A stretch of 64,000 nucleotides of DNA from Microbacterium sp. Leaf159 (GTDB lineage Bacteria > Actinomycetota > Actinomycetes > Actinomycetales > Microbacteriaceae), in the NCBI RefSeq assembly GCF_001423615.1, contig NZ_LMOU01000002.1:253573-317572 (forward strand), given 5' to 3'. Positions 10,061 to 19,487 of the stretch are shown piece by piece (position 1 is the stretch's first letter; each line of letters opens with the position of its first letter). Below the pieces are notes generated by a model. It was not told the DNA's origin, ran no database searches, and saw nothing but the letters and a program-made list of their open reading frames with translations. A program made the translations under genes and the position numbers.

Positions 10061-10752
10061 CCGACTCGATCTCGATCCTGCTCGTCGACGACCAGCAGCT
10101 CATCCGACTCGGGTTCCGAATGGTGCTCGAGGCCGAGGCCGACATGGTGGTGGTCGGCGAGGCGGAGGACGGTCACGCGGCCATCGCTCAGGCTGCGGCG
10201 CTACAGCCCGATCTCGTACTGATGGACATCCGGATGCCCGGGCTCGACGGCATCGCGGCGACCGAGGCGATCGTCCGCGCGCACCCCGAGACGCGTGTTC
10301 TGGTGCTGACCACGTTCGATCTCGACGAGTACGCGTTCGGCGCGATCCGTGCGGGTGCCAGCGGGTTTCTGCTGAAGGATGTGCAACGTCACGAGATGAT
10401 CTCGGCCATCCGCGCCATCCACCGAGGAGATGCGGCGCTCGCGCCGAGGGTCACCCGGATGCTGTTGGAGCACGTGACTCCGGGATTGGGCGCCTCTCCC
10501 GTACAGCCGACCGTCACGATAGACGACCCGACGACCGACCTCACCGATCGGGAACGGGACGTGTTCCTCGAGATCGCGCGCGGGCTCACGAATGCCGAGA
10601 TCGCGCAGGCTCTGTTCGTCAGCGAGTCGACGGTGAAGACGCACGTGGGTCGCGTGCTCGCGAAGCTCGGCGCCCGCGACCGCATCCATCTGGTCATCCT
10701 CGCCCACCGGCTCGGACTCATCGACGACGACGCCCCACCCTCCGACTCGTGA
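10057..10752 (+). CDS. Response regulator, NarL/FixJ family
   Basis: A 231-residue regulator. The receiver domain (1-125) has the acidic pair D11-D12 and phosphoacceptor D57 in VLMDIRMPGLDG. The LuxR-type helix-turn-helix lies at about 160-222 (LTDRERDVFLEIARGLTNAE, then SESTVKTHVGRVLAKL). It is the cognate partner of the overlapping kinase gene. Confidence 0.95.
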   Translation: MTDSISILLVDDQQLIRLGFRMVLEAEADMVVVGEAEDGHAAIAQAAALQPDLVLMDIRMPGLDGIAATEAIVRAHPETRVLVLTTFDLDEYAFGAIRAGASGFLLKDVQRHEMISAIRAIHRGDAALAPRVTRMLLEHVTPGLGASPVQPTVTIDDPTTDLTDRERDVFLEIARGLTNAEIAQALFVSESTVKTHVGRVLAKLGARDRIHLVILAHRLGLIDDDAPPSDS

Positions 10753-10776
10753 GCCGGAGGGCAGGGCGCGAGTCTG

Positions 10777-11730
10777 TCAGGCCTTCGCCGGAGTCCACTC
10801 CGACACGCGGTCGAGCGCGTCGACCTCGTCGGTGGTCAGCTCGAGACGAGCGCCGGCGAGGAGATCCGGCACCTGCTCGACGGTGCGGGCGCTGGCGATC
10901 GGAGCAGCCACCGTCGGCTGGGCGCGCAGCCACGCCAGCGAGGTCGCGGCGATCGAGGCGCCGTGCGCGTCGCCGATCTGCTCGAGGGTGTCGATGATGC
11001 GCAGACCCGCTTCGGTGGCGTACTTCGCTGCACCCGAGGCACGGGGCGAGGTCTGCCCCTCGGTGTCGGCAGAGCGGTACTTTCCGGTGAGGAATCCGCT
11101 CGCGAGCGAGTAGTACGGCACGAGCCCGAGACCGAACTCCTCGGCCACCGGGATGATCGTCTCCTCGACGTCGTTGCGGTGCACGAGGTTGTAGTGAGGC
11201 TGCACGGCGACGGGCAGGGCGACGCCGGTGCGGCGGGCGATCTCGACCCATTCGCGGATGCGGTCGGCGCTGTAGTTCGAGACGGCGACATTGCGCACCA
11301 GGCCATCGGCCACCAGCTGGCCGAAGGCCCCGACGGTCTCCTCCAGCGGCACGGTCTCGTCGTCGAAGTGCGCGTAGTAGAGGTCGATCGTGTCGACCCC
11401 GAGGCGGCCCAGCGACGCTTCGGCAGCCTTGCGGATGTTCGAGGCCGCGAGTCCCTTGAACTCCGGGTGCTGACTCACCTTGGTGGCGACGACCACGCCC
11501 TCGGGTTTGCGCGAGGCGAGCCATTCCCCGATGATCGTCTCGCTCTCACCGCCCGAGTTGCCCGGTACCCACGCGCTGTACGCGTCGGCGGTGTCGATGA
11601 AGTCGCCTCCCCCGTCGACGAACGTGTCGAGCACGGCGAACGATGCGTCGCGGTCGGCCGTCCAGCCGAACACGTTGCCACCGAGCGAGAGGGGGAAGAC
11701 GTCAAGGTCACTGTTTCCGATACGAGTCAT
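10777..11730 (-). CDS. Aldo/keto reductase
   Basis: The 317-residue TIM-barrel oxidoreductase keeps the family tetrad: an aspartate and tyrosine in FIDTADAYSAW (near 45-55), the lysine in VVATKVSQHP (near 84) and the histidine in DLYYAHFDDETVP. NADPH-binding residues appear in the C-terminal SARTVEQV segment. It resembles the YajO/general stress protein 69 group. The substrate cannot be predicted. It converges with the response-regulator gene. Confidence 0.93.
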   Translation of the reverse strand: MTRIGNSDLDVFPLSLGGNVFGWTADRDASFAVLDTFVDGGGDFIDTADAYSAWVPGNSGGESETIIGEWLASRKPEGVVVATKVSQHPEFKGLAASNIRKAAEASLGRLGVDTIDLYYAHFDDETVPLEETVGAFGQLVADGLVRNVAVSNYSADRIREWVEIARRTGVALPVAVQPHYNLVHRNDVEETIIPVAEEFGLGLVPYYSLASGFLTGKYRSADTEGQTSPRASGAAKYATEAGLRIIDTLEQIGDAHGASIAATSLAWLRAQPTVAAPIASARTVEQVPDLLAGARLELTTDEVDALDRVSEWTPAKA

Positions 11731-11822
11731 ACTCGGGACAACCCATGACCCCCGCGCACTATTTCGCGTGTGACGCCGAATGTCATGCGGCGGCCGATGA
11801 CGAGCGGCCGGAGAACGACGAA

Positions 11823-11860
11823 GGCCCGCATCCCCGGTGTTTCCATCCGGGATGCGGGCC
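11823..11860. terminator. Terminator downstream of tRNA-Thr(UGU)
   Basis: GGCCCGCATCCCCGG pairs with CCGGGATGCGGGCC with one bulged base and a loop of about 9 nt. It lies 12 nt after the 3' end of the tRNA on the minus strand. Confidence 0.75.
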
Positions 11861-11871
11861 CTCGTGTGCGG

Positions 11872-11944
11872 TGCCGACTACAGGACTCGAACCTGCAACC
11901 CCCGTATTACAAGTACGGTGCGCTACCAATTGCGCCAAGTCGGC
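11872..11944 (-). tRNA. tRNA-Thr(UGU)
   Basis: The minus strand folds into a complete 73-nt cloverleaf. The acceptor stem GCCGACT pairs with AGTCGGC, the discriminator is A, the T-arm carries GTTCGAGTC, and the anticodon loop CTTGTAA contains the anticodon TGT. The 3' CCA is not encoded. Confidence 0.96.
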
Positions 11945-11985
11945 GGGTGCCACCCAGCTTAGCGACGGGTGACTGGTGCCGAGAA

Positions 11986-12936
11986 CTACGGCGTGGTGGT
12001 CGGGGTGGGAGTCGGCGTCGGGCTGGGCGACTCGGTGGCGTAGTACGCGTCGCTCGCGACGGTCAGCACGAACTGCGAGAACTCGCTCGGGTCGTCGAGC
12101 GCACCGACGTAAGCCTCGCCGTTGACGACGATCATGGGTGCTGCGGTCAGCACGAGGTCGTCCGAGCCGACGAGCGGGCCCTCGAGGGCGCGCGAGGTGG
12201 CTTCCTTCGCCCAGGTCACGTAATCCTGGTTCTCGATGCAGGAGCGCACGCTCTTCACATTGTCCGAGCCCACGGCGCCGGCGATGTCCGCGAGCTGCGC
12301 GTCGGAGAAGCCGTCGGTGTTCACCTCGGGCTGGTCGTCGAGCAGGTCGTGATTGAAGGCGTAGAACTGCGCGGGCGAGTGCGTCGCGACGCACGCTGCC
12401 GCCGCGGCAGAGCGCAGCGAGTACTTGGTGCCGTTCGAGCTGGCGGTGAGCAGCGCGACCGGGTGGTAGGTCACGGTCGCGGCGCCCTCGGTGATCCAGT
12501 TCACGAGCTGGCGAGCGTTCGCGCGCTCGAACTCACCGGCATCCGGCGACAGGTAGTCGACGTAGATGTGGATGTCGACGGTGCTCGAGGTCGTCGGTGC
12601 GGGGGTCGGCGTCGCCTCGCCTCCGGCCTCGGTCTCGTCGGGGCTCGGAGCGGCGACGCCCTCGTCGGAGGCTGCGGTCGCGCTGATGTCCGAGACGAGA
12701 ATGCCGTCGTCGTCCATGCCGCCGGGCGTGAGCTGCGGCTTCGACACCTGCGCCGAGACGGCGAGGGTGATGGCGGTGCCGATCGCTCCGACGGCGACCA
12801 CGGCGATGGCGCCGAGGATGATCCGTCGCATCACGCGCGCCCTCGACTGCTGGGCATGCACCTTCTGTGCCTTCTCCCGCACGACCTCACGCGAATTGCG
12901 AGGGCTGGGGACGTTCGGCGTCTCGTCGCTCGACAT
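11986..12936 (-). CDS. DsbA-like thioredoxin-fold protein lacking the CXXC pair
   Basis: The 316-residue protein has a charged cytoplasmic N-terminus, one membrane helix (about 36-58), a Thr/Pro-rich linker and an extracellular DsbA-like domain beginning VDIHIYVDYLSPDAGEF. In active relatives this strand ends in CPYC; here the two cysteines are replaced by serine and alanine. Two other cysteines remain (in AAACVATHS and RSCIENQDY), and the cis-Pro segment APMIVVNGEAY is kept. The C-terminus is a Thr-Pro repeat tail. A GAGGAACG ribosome site supports the start. It probably cannot catalyse dithiol exchange in the usual way. Confidence 0.85.
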   Translation of the reverse strand: MSSDETPNVPSPRNSREVVREKAQKVHAQQSRARVMRRIILGAIAVVAVGAIGTAITLAVSAQVSKPQLTPGGMDDDGILVSDISATAASDEGVAAPSPDETEAGGEATPTPAPTTSSTVDIHIYVDYLSPDAGEFERANARQLVNWITEGAATVTYHPVALLTASSNGTKYSLRSAAAAACVATHSPAQFYAFNHDLLDDQPEVNTDGFSDAQLADIAGAVGSDNVKSVRSCIENQDYVTWAKEATSRALEGPLVGSDDLVLTAAPMIVVNGEAYVGALDDPSEFSQFVLTVASDAYYATESPSPTPTPTPTTTP

Positions 12937-13165
12937 CGTTCCTCTAGACAGTCTCAGGGGGGCAGGGTGGCCCCGGACGCCACTCGGGCGGCGAACGCCG
13001 CGTTAAGCGGCCGAGAACGATGTTAACCAGCCAGGCTGAGAAATACCCAGATAGACAGGTTTCTGGCATACTGAACCCGACCCAATGAGGGGTCACGGCG
13101 GATCACTCCGCCGCTCTATCACTACGGATCGTCCGGCACGTACCTGCCGGTGAAGGAGAAACACA

Positions 13166-14269
<1,104 letters not shown>

Positions 14270-14283
14270 TCGGATCCACAGAC

Positions 14284-14316
14284 GCGGCGCGGGCTGACTT
14301 CGGTCGCCCGCGCCGC
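14284..14316 (+). terminator. Terminator after the UgpC/MsiK gene
   Basis: An 11-bp perfect GC stem (14284-14294 with 14306-14316) followed by the T-rich run TTCTGCTTTTCT. Confidence 0.85.
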
Positions 14317-14348
14317 TTCTGCTTTTCTCACCCACTGTCTGGAGAGCC

Positions 14349-15653
14349 ATGCAGGATGCGCTGCGGATCACCGCGAGCTCGATCGACCCTGGGCTGCTCG
14401 CCCTCCCCTGGTCGACCACACTGGCCAAGTGGCCGTCCGAGCAGATCGTGTCGCTGCCGAAGGGCCTCTCCCGCCACCTCGTGCGGTTCGCCGATCTCTC
14501 CGGCCGCGTCGTCGCGGTCAAGGAGACGACCGACGAGATGGCGAAGCGCGAGTATGAGATGCTCGGCAACCTCGCACGCCTCGACATCCCGTGCGTCGAC
14601 CGTGTCGCAGTGATCGCCGGGCGGACGGATGCCGCGGGCGAACCTCTTCCGGCCGCGCTCGTGACGTCGCACCTGCGGTTCTCGATGCCGTACCGGGCCC
14701 TGTTCACCCGGGTGCTGCGCCCCGACACCGCCACACGCCTCGTCGACGCCCTGGCCGTGCTGCTGGTGCGTCTGCACAACGTCGGCTTCTACTGGGGCGA
14801 CGTCTCACTCTCGAACACCCTCTTCCGGCGCGACGCGGGCGCTTACGCGGCATACCTCGTCGATGCTGAGACGGGCGAGCTGCACGAGGAGGGTCTGACC
14901 GACGGCCAGCGCGCCTACGACCTCGACCTCGCCCGCACGAACATCGCCGGCGAGATCATGGACCTCGCCGCGGGCGGACGCCTCGAGCACGGCGTCGATG
15001 CGATCGCGATCGCCGACGGCATCGTCTCGTCCTACCGCTCGCTGTGGGCAGAGCTGACGGTGCAGGAGTCCTTCGCCTCGGCCGAGACCTGGCGCATCAC
15101 CGAGCGCGTCGAGCGTCTCAACGCGCTCGGATTCGACATCGACGAGATGTCGATGTCGACCACAGCCGACGGCACGGTCGTCGAGATCCAGCCGAAGGTG
15201 GTGGATGCCGGGCACCACCAGCGGCGCCTCATCCGCCTGACCGGGCTCGATGTCGAGGAGAACCAGGCCCGACGCCTGCTCAACGACCTCGACGAGTTCC
15301 GCGCCCGATCCACCAAGCAGTGGGCAGACGAGGAGATGTACGCGCACGAATGGCTGACCCGGGTGTTCGAGCCCGTCGTGCGCGCGATCCCCTGGGAGCT
15401 GCGCGCCAAGCTCGAACCCGCCGAGGTGTTCCACCAGGTGCTCGAGCACCGCTGGTACCTGTCGCAGGCGCAGGGACGCTCCGTGCCGCTCGCCGAGGTT
15501 CTGACGAGCTACATCAACGAGGTGCTGCGGCACCGGCGCGACGAGGCGACCATCATGGGTCCGCCCACCGAGACCATGAGCCTGCCGGTGATCACGGGTG
15601 CGAACCCGATCACCGACGACGACGACGAGATCGACTGGCGAGACCTCGTCTGA
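14349..15653 (+). CDS. DUF4032 domain protein with kinase-like N-terminus
   Basis: The 434-residue protein is a DUF4032 member. The first 220 residues look like a small-molecule kinase fold: VAVKETTDEMAKREYEML could hold the ATP lysine and the alpha-C glutamate, GDVSLSNTLF is like a catalytic loop, and YLVDAETGE like a DFG-type metal site. The second half is the DUF4032 part (from about 230). No substrate is known. It lies alone between the sugar ATPase terminator and a convergent gene. Confidence 0.85.
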   Translation: MQDALRITASSIDPGLLALPWSTTLAKWPSEQIVSLPKGLSRHLVRFADLSGRVVAVKETTDEMAKREYEMLGNLARLDIPCVDRVAVIAGRTDAAGEPLPAALVTSHLRFSMPYRALFTRVLRPDTATRLVDALAVLLVRLHNVGFYWGDVSLSNTLFRRDAGAYAAYLVDAETGELHEEGLTDGQRAYDLDLARTNIAGEIMDLAAGGRLEHGVDAIAIADGIVSSYRSLWAELTVQESFASAETWRITERVERLNALGFDIDEMSMSTTADGTVVEIQPKVVDAGHHQRRLIRLTGLDVEENQARRLLNDLDEFRARSTKQWADEEMYAHEWLTRVFEPVVRAIPWELRAKLEPAEVFHQVLEHRWYLSQAQGRSVPLAEVLTSYINEVLRHRRDEATIMGPPTETMSLPVITGANPITDDDDEIDWRDLV

Positions 15654-15669
15654 TCGTGTTCTGCGCGGT

Positions 15670-16311
15670 TCAGTACCCGACGGTGAAGCGCCCGCGACGG
15701 TGCGCACCGCGCTCGACCTCGTCGACCACAGCGATCGCGAAGTCGGCGCCCGAGATGAACGACTTGCCGTCCGCATCCCGCACGAGGACGTCGCCGCCGT
15801 CGCGGTAGTGCCCGGTGCGCTCCCCCTCGGCCCAGGGTCCGAAGACCTCTGCCGGGTGGATGAAGAACCAGTCGAGCGACTCGTCGGTCGACTCGAGCAG
15901 CGCGAGAGAGTCGATGCCGACCTGCGCCTCGTGCTTGTACTCCTCGGGGAAGTCGAGGTCGAAGAGCCGAGGGCCGCCGGGAGCCACCAGACTGCCGCCG
16001 GCACCACCGACCACGCCGATGCGGGTCTTCGAGCCGCTCAGCTTCTCGACGAGCCCCCGAAGGGCGTCGAGCACCGAGTTCTCCATGTCGCCACGGGGAG
16101 ACAGCGCCGACACGACCGCATCCGCACCGTCGAAGACGTCGCCGAGGGTCGCGAGGTCGAGCACAGAACCCTGCACGTTCCGCGCGCCCTCGACCGGGTT
16201 CGACGGCTCGGAGCGCGACACCGAGACGACCTCGTGGCCACGGCTCACCGCCTCCGAGACGATGTGACGTCCGGCGTAGCCGGTTCCTCCGAGGACGACG
16301 ATGCGAGCCAT
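15670..16311 (-). CDS. NAD(P)H-binding Rossmann protein (atypical SDR)
   Basis: The 213-residue protein opens with the nucleotide-binding motif VVLGGTGYAGRHIV and follows the NmrA/YwnB-like atypical SDR pattern: DADAVVSALSPRG, GVVGGAGGSLVAPGG and DWFFIHPAEVFGP. It may be a flavin-type reductase or a redox-sensing protein; the sequence does not decide. It follows rlmB with 11 nt between the genes, so it is probably the last gene of the cysS-rlmB transcript. Confidence 0.85.
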   Translation of the reverse strand: MARIVVLGGTGYAGRHIVSEAVSRGHEVVSVSRSEPSNPVEGARNVQGSVLDLATLGDVFDGADAVVSALSPRGDMENSVLDALRGLVEKLSGSKTRIGVVGGAGGSLVAPGGPRLFDLDFPEEYKHEAQVGIDSLALLESTDESLDWFFIHPAEVFGPWAEGERTGHYRDGGDVLVRDADGKSFISGADFAIAVVDEVERGAHRRGRFTVGY

Positions 16312-16322
16312 GAGCTTCTCCC

Positions 16323-17330
16323 CTACTTCTTCGCGTTGCGGATCGACGACACCTGGTACAGCGCGACGGACGTCGCGATGCCGGCGTTGAGCGACTCGGT
16401 CACTGCCGAGATCGGGATCGAGACGATCTGGTCGCAGGTCTCGGCGACGAGGCGCGAGAGCCCCTTGCCCTCGGATCCGGTGACGATCACGACGGGGCGG
16501 TCTGCCAGCTGCAGCTCGGGCAGCAGCACGTCGCCGTCGCCGTCGAGGCCGAGCACGAAGACGCCCTGCTTCTTGAACTCCTTGAGCTGCGTGGTGAGGT
16601 TGGTCGCCAGGGCGACCGGAACGCGGGCGGCGGCGCCGGCGCTGGTCTTCCATGCGGCCGAGTTCACACCGGCCGAGCGACGCTGCGGAAGGATGATCCC
16701 GTGGCCGCCGAAGGCTCCGGTCGAGCGGATGATCGCGCCGAGGTTGCGGGGATCGGTGATGCCGTCGAGGGCGACGAACAGCGGGACCTCGCCCTTGTCG
16801 ATCACGGCCTCGAGCAGGTCCTGCGGGTGCGCGTACTCGTACGGGGGCACCTTGACGGCGACGCCCTGGTGCACGCCGTCGAAGCCGGCCATGCGGTCGA
16901 GCTCCTGACGCGTGACCTCGAGCACCGGGATGCCGCGGTTCGTGGCGATCGACAGCATCTCCTTGACGCGGTCGTCCATCTCGACGCGCTGCGCGATGTA
17001 GAACGCCGACGCGGGGATCTTCGCGCGCAGGGCCTCGAGCACCGAGTTGCGGCCGGTGACGACCTCGACCTCGGTGGTGTTGTCCTTCGAGCGGGCCGAG
17101 CGGTTCGGGTTGCCGCCGGAGGTCTGACGCTGCCCCGGCTTGCCCTTTCCACCCGATGCCGCGTAGCGCTCGGCCGCAGCCTTGCGCTTGCCGGCGGGGT
17201 GCCAGGCGCGATCCTCGGCCTTCGGGGTCGGTCCGCGACCCTCGAGCGACTTGCGCCCCATTCCGCCGGTGCCCTTCGTGGGGCCCTTCTTGTTTCCCTT
17301 GTTCGCGCCGGGGCGCTGTGGCTTAGCCAT
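16323..17330 (-). CDS. rlmB: 23S rRNA (guanosine-2'-O)-methyltransferase RlmB
   Basis: A SpoU-class 2'-O-methyltransferase of 335 residues. It has a long basic, disordered N-terminus (1-85), the substrate-binding domain (VVTGRNSVLEALRA onward) and the knotted SPOUT domain with DPRNLGAIIRSTGAFGG, GSEGKGLSRL and IPISAVTESLNAG. It modifies G2251-type positions of 23S rRNA. The start used is MAKPQRPG, preceded by GGAG; the open frame continues 22 codons upstream inside cysS. The start overlaps the cysS end by 8 nt, which is a conserved pairing. Confidence 0.94.
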   Translation of the reverse strand: MAKPQRPGANKGNKKGPTKGTGGMGRKSLEGRGPTPKAEDRAWHPAGKRKAAAERYAASGGKGKPGQRQTSGGNPNRSARSKDNTTEVEVVTGRNSVLEALRAKIPASAFYIAQRVEMDDRVKEMLSIATNRGIPVLEVTRQELDRMAGFDGVHQGVAVKVPPYEYAHPQDLLEAVIDKGEVPLFVALDGITDPRNLGAIIRSTGAFGGHGIILPQRRSAGVNSAAWKTSAGAAARVPVALATNLTTQLKEFKKQGVFVLGLDGDGDVLLPELQLADRPVVIVTGSEGKGLSRLVAETCDQIVSIPISAVTESLNAGIATSVALYQVSSIRNAKK

Positions 17331-18732
17331 CGATACTCCAATGAGTTCCGGCCGGAGAGTCCTCCAGCGTGATTCCTGCGGCGGCGATCGCATCACGGAT
17401 GCGATCGGCCGCCGCCCAGTCCTTGTCAGCGCGCGCCTGCGCGCGCTGGGTGATCATCGTCTGCACGAGCGTGTCGAGAGCGGATGCCGTGGCACCGCCA
17501 CCCCCGTCGCTCCATTCGCGTGCGAGCGGGTTGATGCCGAGCACGGCCGTCATGTCGTGCACGTCGGAGACGTCCTGCCGAGCTTCGTCGAACTGCCCTG
17601 CATCCAGTTTCGCATTGCCGGAGCGGATGCTGTCGTGGATCGCGGCGAGCGCGCGCGGCACTCCGAGGTCGTCGTTCATCGCGTCCCAGAACGCCGTGGG
17701 CAGCCCTTCCTTGTGCTCCGCCCACCGGGCGGGAGCAAGCCGATCTCCCCGTTCCAGGAACGAGCGGATCCGCCCGAGCGCGGCCTCGGCCTCGGTCCAC
17801 GACGACTCGGTGAGATCGAGGCTCGAGCGGTAGTGCGCGGCGGCGAGGGCGTAACGCACCACGAGCGGATCGCGCTCGGCGAGCACATCGCTCGCGAGCG
17901 TGAAGTTGCCGAGCGACTTCGACATCTTCTGTCCGCCGACGGTCACGAGGCCGTTGTGCACCCAGTAGCGTGCGAAGCCGTCGCCGGCAGCGGTCGACTG
18001 GGCGAGCTCGTTCTCGTGATGCGGGAAGCGCAGGTCGAGACCGCCGCCGTGGATGTCGAACTCCGCACCGAGGTACCGCTTCGACATCGCGGAGCACTCG
18101 ATGTGCCAGCCGGGACGCCCCGCGCCCCAGGGCGACTGCCACACGGCATCCGCCTGCTCGTCGGCTTTCGCGCCCTTCCAGAGCGCGAAGTCCTGCGGGT
18201 TGCGCTTGCCACGGGGGTCGGCGTCCTCCGCCGCCTCCATGGCATCCACCGACTGGTTCGTGAGCGATCCGTACTCGGGCCACGAGCGGACGTCGAAGTA
18301 GACGTCGCCGGAGCCGTCAGGAGCCGGATACGCGTGACCGCGGTCGATCAGGGTGGTGATGATCTCCTGCATCTGCGGGATGGATGCGGTCGCTCGGGGC
18401 TCGTAGGTCGGCGGGAGGATGCCGACGCCGGCATACGCCGCCGTGAACTCCTGCTCCATCCGGTAGGCCAGCGCCCACCACGGCTCGACATCGGTCGCGT
18501 TCGCGAGCACCTTGTCGTCGATGTCCGTGACGTTGCGCACGAACGTGACCCGTCCGAAGCGATGCGTCAGCCAGCGACGGAGGAGGTCGAAGCTCAGCGC
18601 AGCGCGGACGTGCCCGATGTGGGGTCCGGACTGCACCGTGGGTCCGCACACGTACATCGTGATGTTCTCGGGATCGAGAGGCACGAAGTCGCGCAGCTGC
18701 TGTGCGCGGGTGTCGTAGAGGCGGAGAGTCAC
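17323..18732 (-). CDS. cysS: Cysteine--tRNA ligase
   Basis: The 469-residue synthetase carries the HIGH-type motif in CGPTVQSGPHIGHVR and the KMSKSLGN loop. The zinc ligands are visible: the cysteine in MYVCGPT, the cysteine in WHIECSAMS and the histidines in RFPHHENE. It charges tRNA-Cys. The gene starts with GTG, 6 nt after a TAAGCT box and without a Shine-Dalgarno sequence. It heads the cysS-rlmB-NAD(P)-binding protein group. Confidence 0.97.
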   Translation of the reverse strand: MTLRLYDTRAQQLRDFVPLDPENITMYVCGPTVQSGPHIGHVRAALSFDLLRRWLTHRFGRVTFVRNVTDIDDKVLANATDVEPWWALAYRMEQEFTAAYAGVGILPPTYEPRATASIPQMQEIITTLIDRGHAYPAPDGSGDVYFDVRSWPEYGSLTNQSVDAMEAAEDADPRGKRNPQDFALWKGAKADEQADAVWQSPWGAGRPGWHIECSAMSKRYLGAEFDIHGGGLDLRFPHHENELAQSTAAGDGFARYWVHNGLVTVGGQKMSKSLGNFTLASDVLAERDPLVVRYALAAAHYRSSLDLTESSWTEAEAALGRIRSFLERGDRLAPARWAEHKEGLPTAFWDAMNDDLGVPRALAAIHDSIRSGNAKLDAGQFDEARQDVSDVHDMTAVLGINPLAREWSDGGGGATASALDTLVQTMITQRAQARADKDWAAADRIRDAIAAAGITLEDSPAGTHWSIDG

Positions 18733-18738
18733 CGCACA

Positions 18739-18744
18739 AGCTTA
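18739..18744 (-). promoter_or_regulatory. Leaderless-type -10 box for cysS
   Basis: TAAGCT on the minus strand, exactly 6 nt before the GTG start of cysS at 18732. Confidence 0.55.
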
Positions 18745-18805
18745 CCGGGCCGCCGATTCCGAAGACTGGGTGCGGTGTCGGGCCGGCGGATCGGTGCCTG
18801 CCGGG

Positions 18806-19396
18806 TCAGTCGACCGGGAAGACCTGCCCCGTCTGCACCCCGAGCACGCTCTTCGCGAACGCCTGTCCGACGCGATGCGACGACACGGGCACGAAGCCGG
18901 GGAACGACGAGTGGTACGACGGGGCGTCCTCGAGCACCGACGGGCTCACGGCGTTGATGCGGAGGCCGCGGGGCAGCTCGGTGGAGGCGGCGAGCACGAA
19001 CGACTCGACGGCGCCGTTGACGAGCGACGCGGCGGCTCCGGTGGCGATGGGCTCGCGCGAGAGGATGCCGGACGTCAGCGTGATCGATCCGCCGTCGCGC
19101 ACGTACGGCGTGCCGATGCGCACGACGTCGAGCTGCGAGAGCACCTTGCCGCGGAACGCCGACTCGTAGTCGGCGCGGCCGAGCTCGCCGAGCGGGCGGA
19201 ACGGGACCTCCCCGACCGCGACGATCACAGCATCGACCTGTCCGACCGAGGCGAAGAGGCGCTCGATGGATGCCGAGTCGGTGACGTCGACCGACGGTTC
19301 GCTGCTGCGCGAGACCGAGACGACCTCGTGTCCCGCCAGCGCGTCTACGGCTGTGCGACCCACCTGTCCGGTGGCTCCGATGATCAGGACCTTCAT
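18806..19396 (-). CDS. Short-chain dehydrogenase-like protein without YxxxK
   Basis: The 196-residue protein has the SDR cofactor motif VLIIGATGQVGRTAV and the strand GGSITLTSGILSREP. Where active enzymes have Tyr-x-x-x-Lys it reads GAAASLVNGAVESFVLAAS, with neither Tyr nor Lys. The following RGLRINAVSPSVLEDAP segment is normal. This subgroup is widespread, so the loss is a family trait rather than decay. It may use another mechanism or only bind NADP. The ATG at 19396 has GAGGAGG upstream; a longer open frame into ispDF was rejected. Confidence 0.85.
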   Translation of the reverse strand: MKVLIIGATGQVGRTAVDALAGHEVVSVSRSSEPSVDVTDSASIERLFASVGQVDAVIVAVGEVPFRPLGELGRADYESAFRGKVLSQLDVVRIGTPYVRDGGSITLTSGILSREPIATGAAASLVNGAVESFVLAASTELPRGLRINAVSPSVLEDAPSYHSSFPGFVPVSSHRVGQAFAKSVLGVQTGQVFPVD

Positions 19397-19487
19397 GATG
19401 CCTCCTCCTCGTCGCGAGACGACCGCGCGACGCTCTCCGACAACGAACGCGGATGCCGCTGCATTCCCGCACTCGCGATGCACCGGC

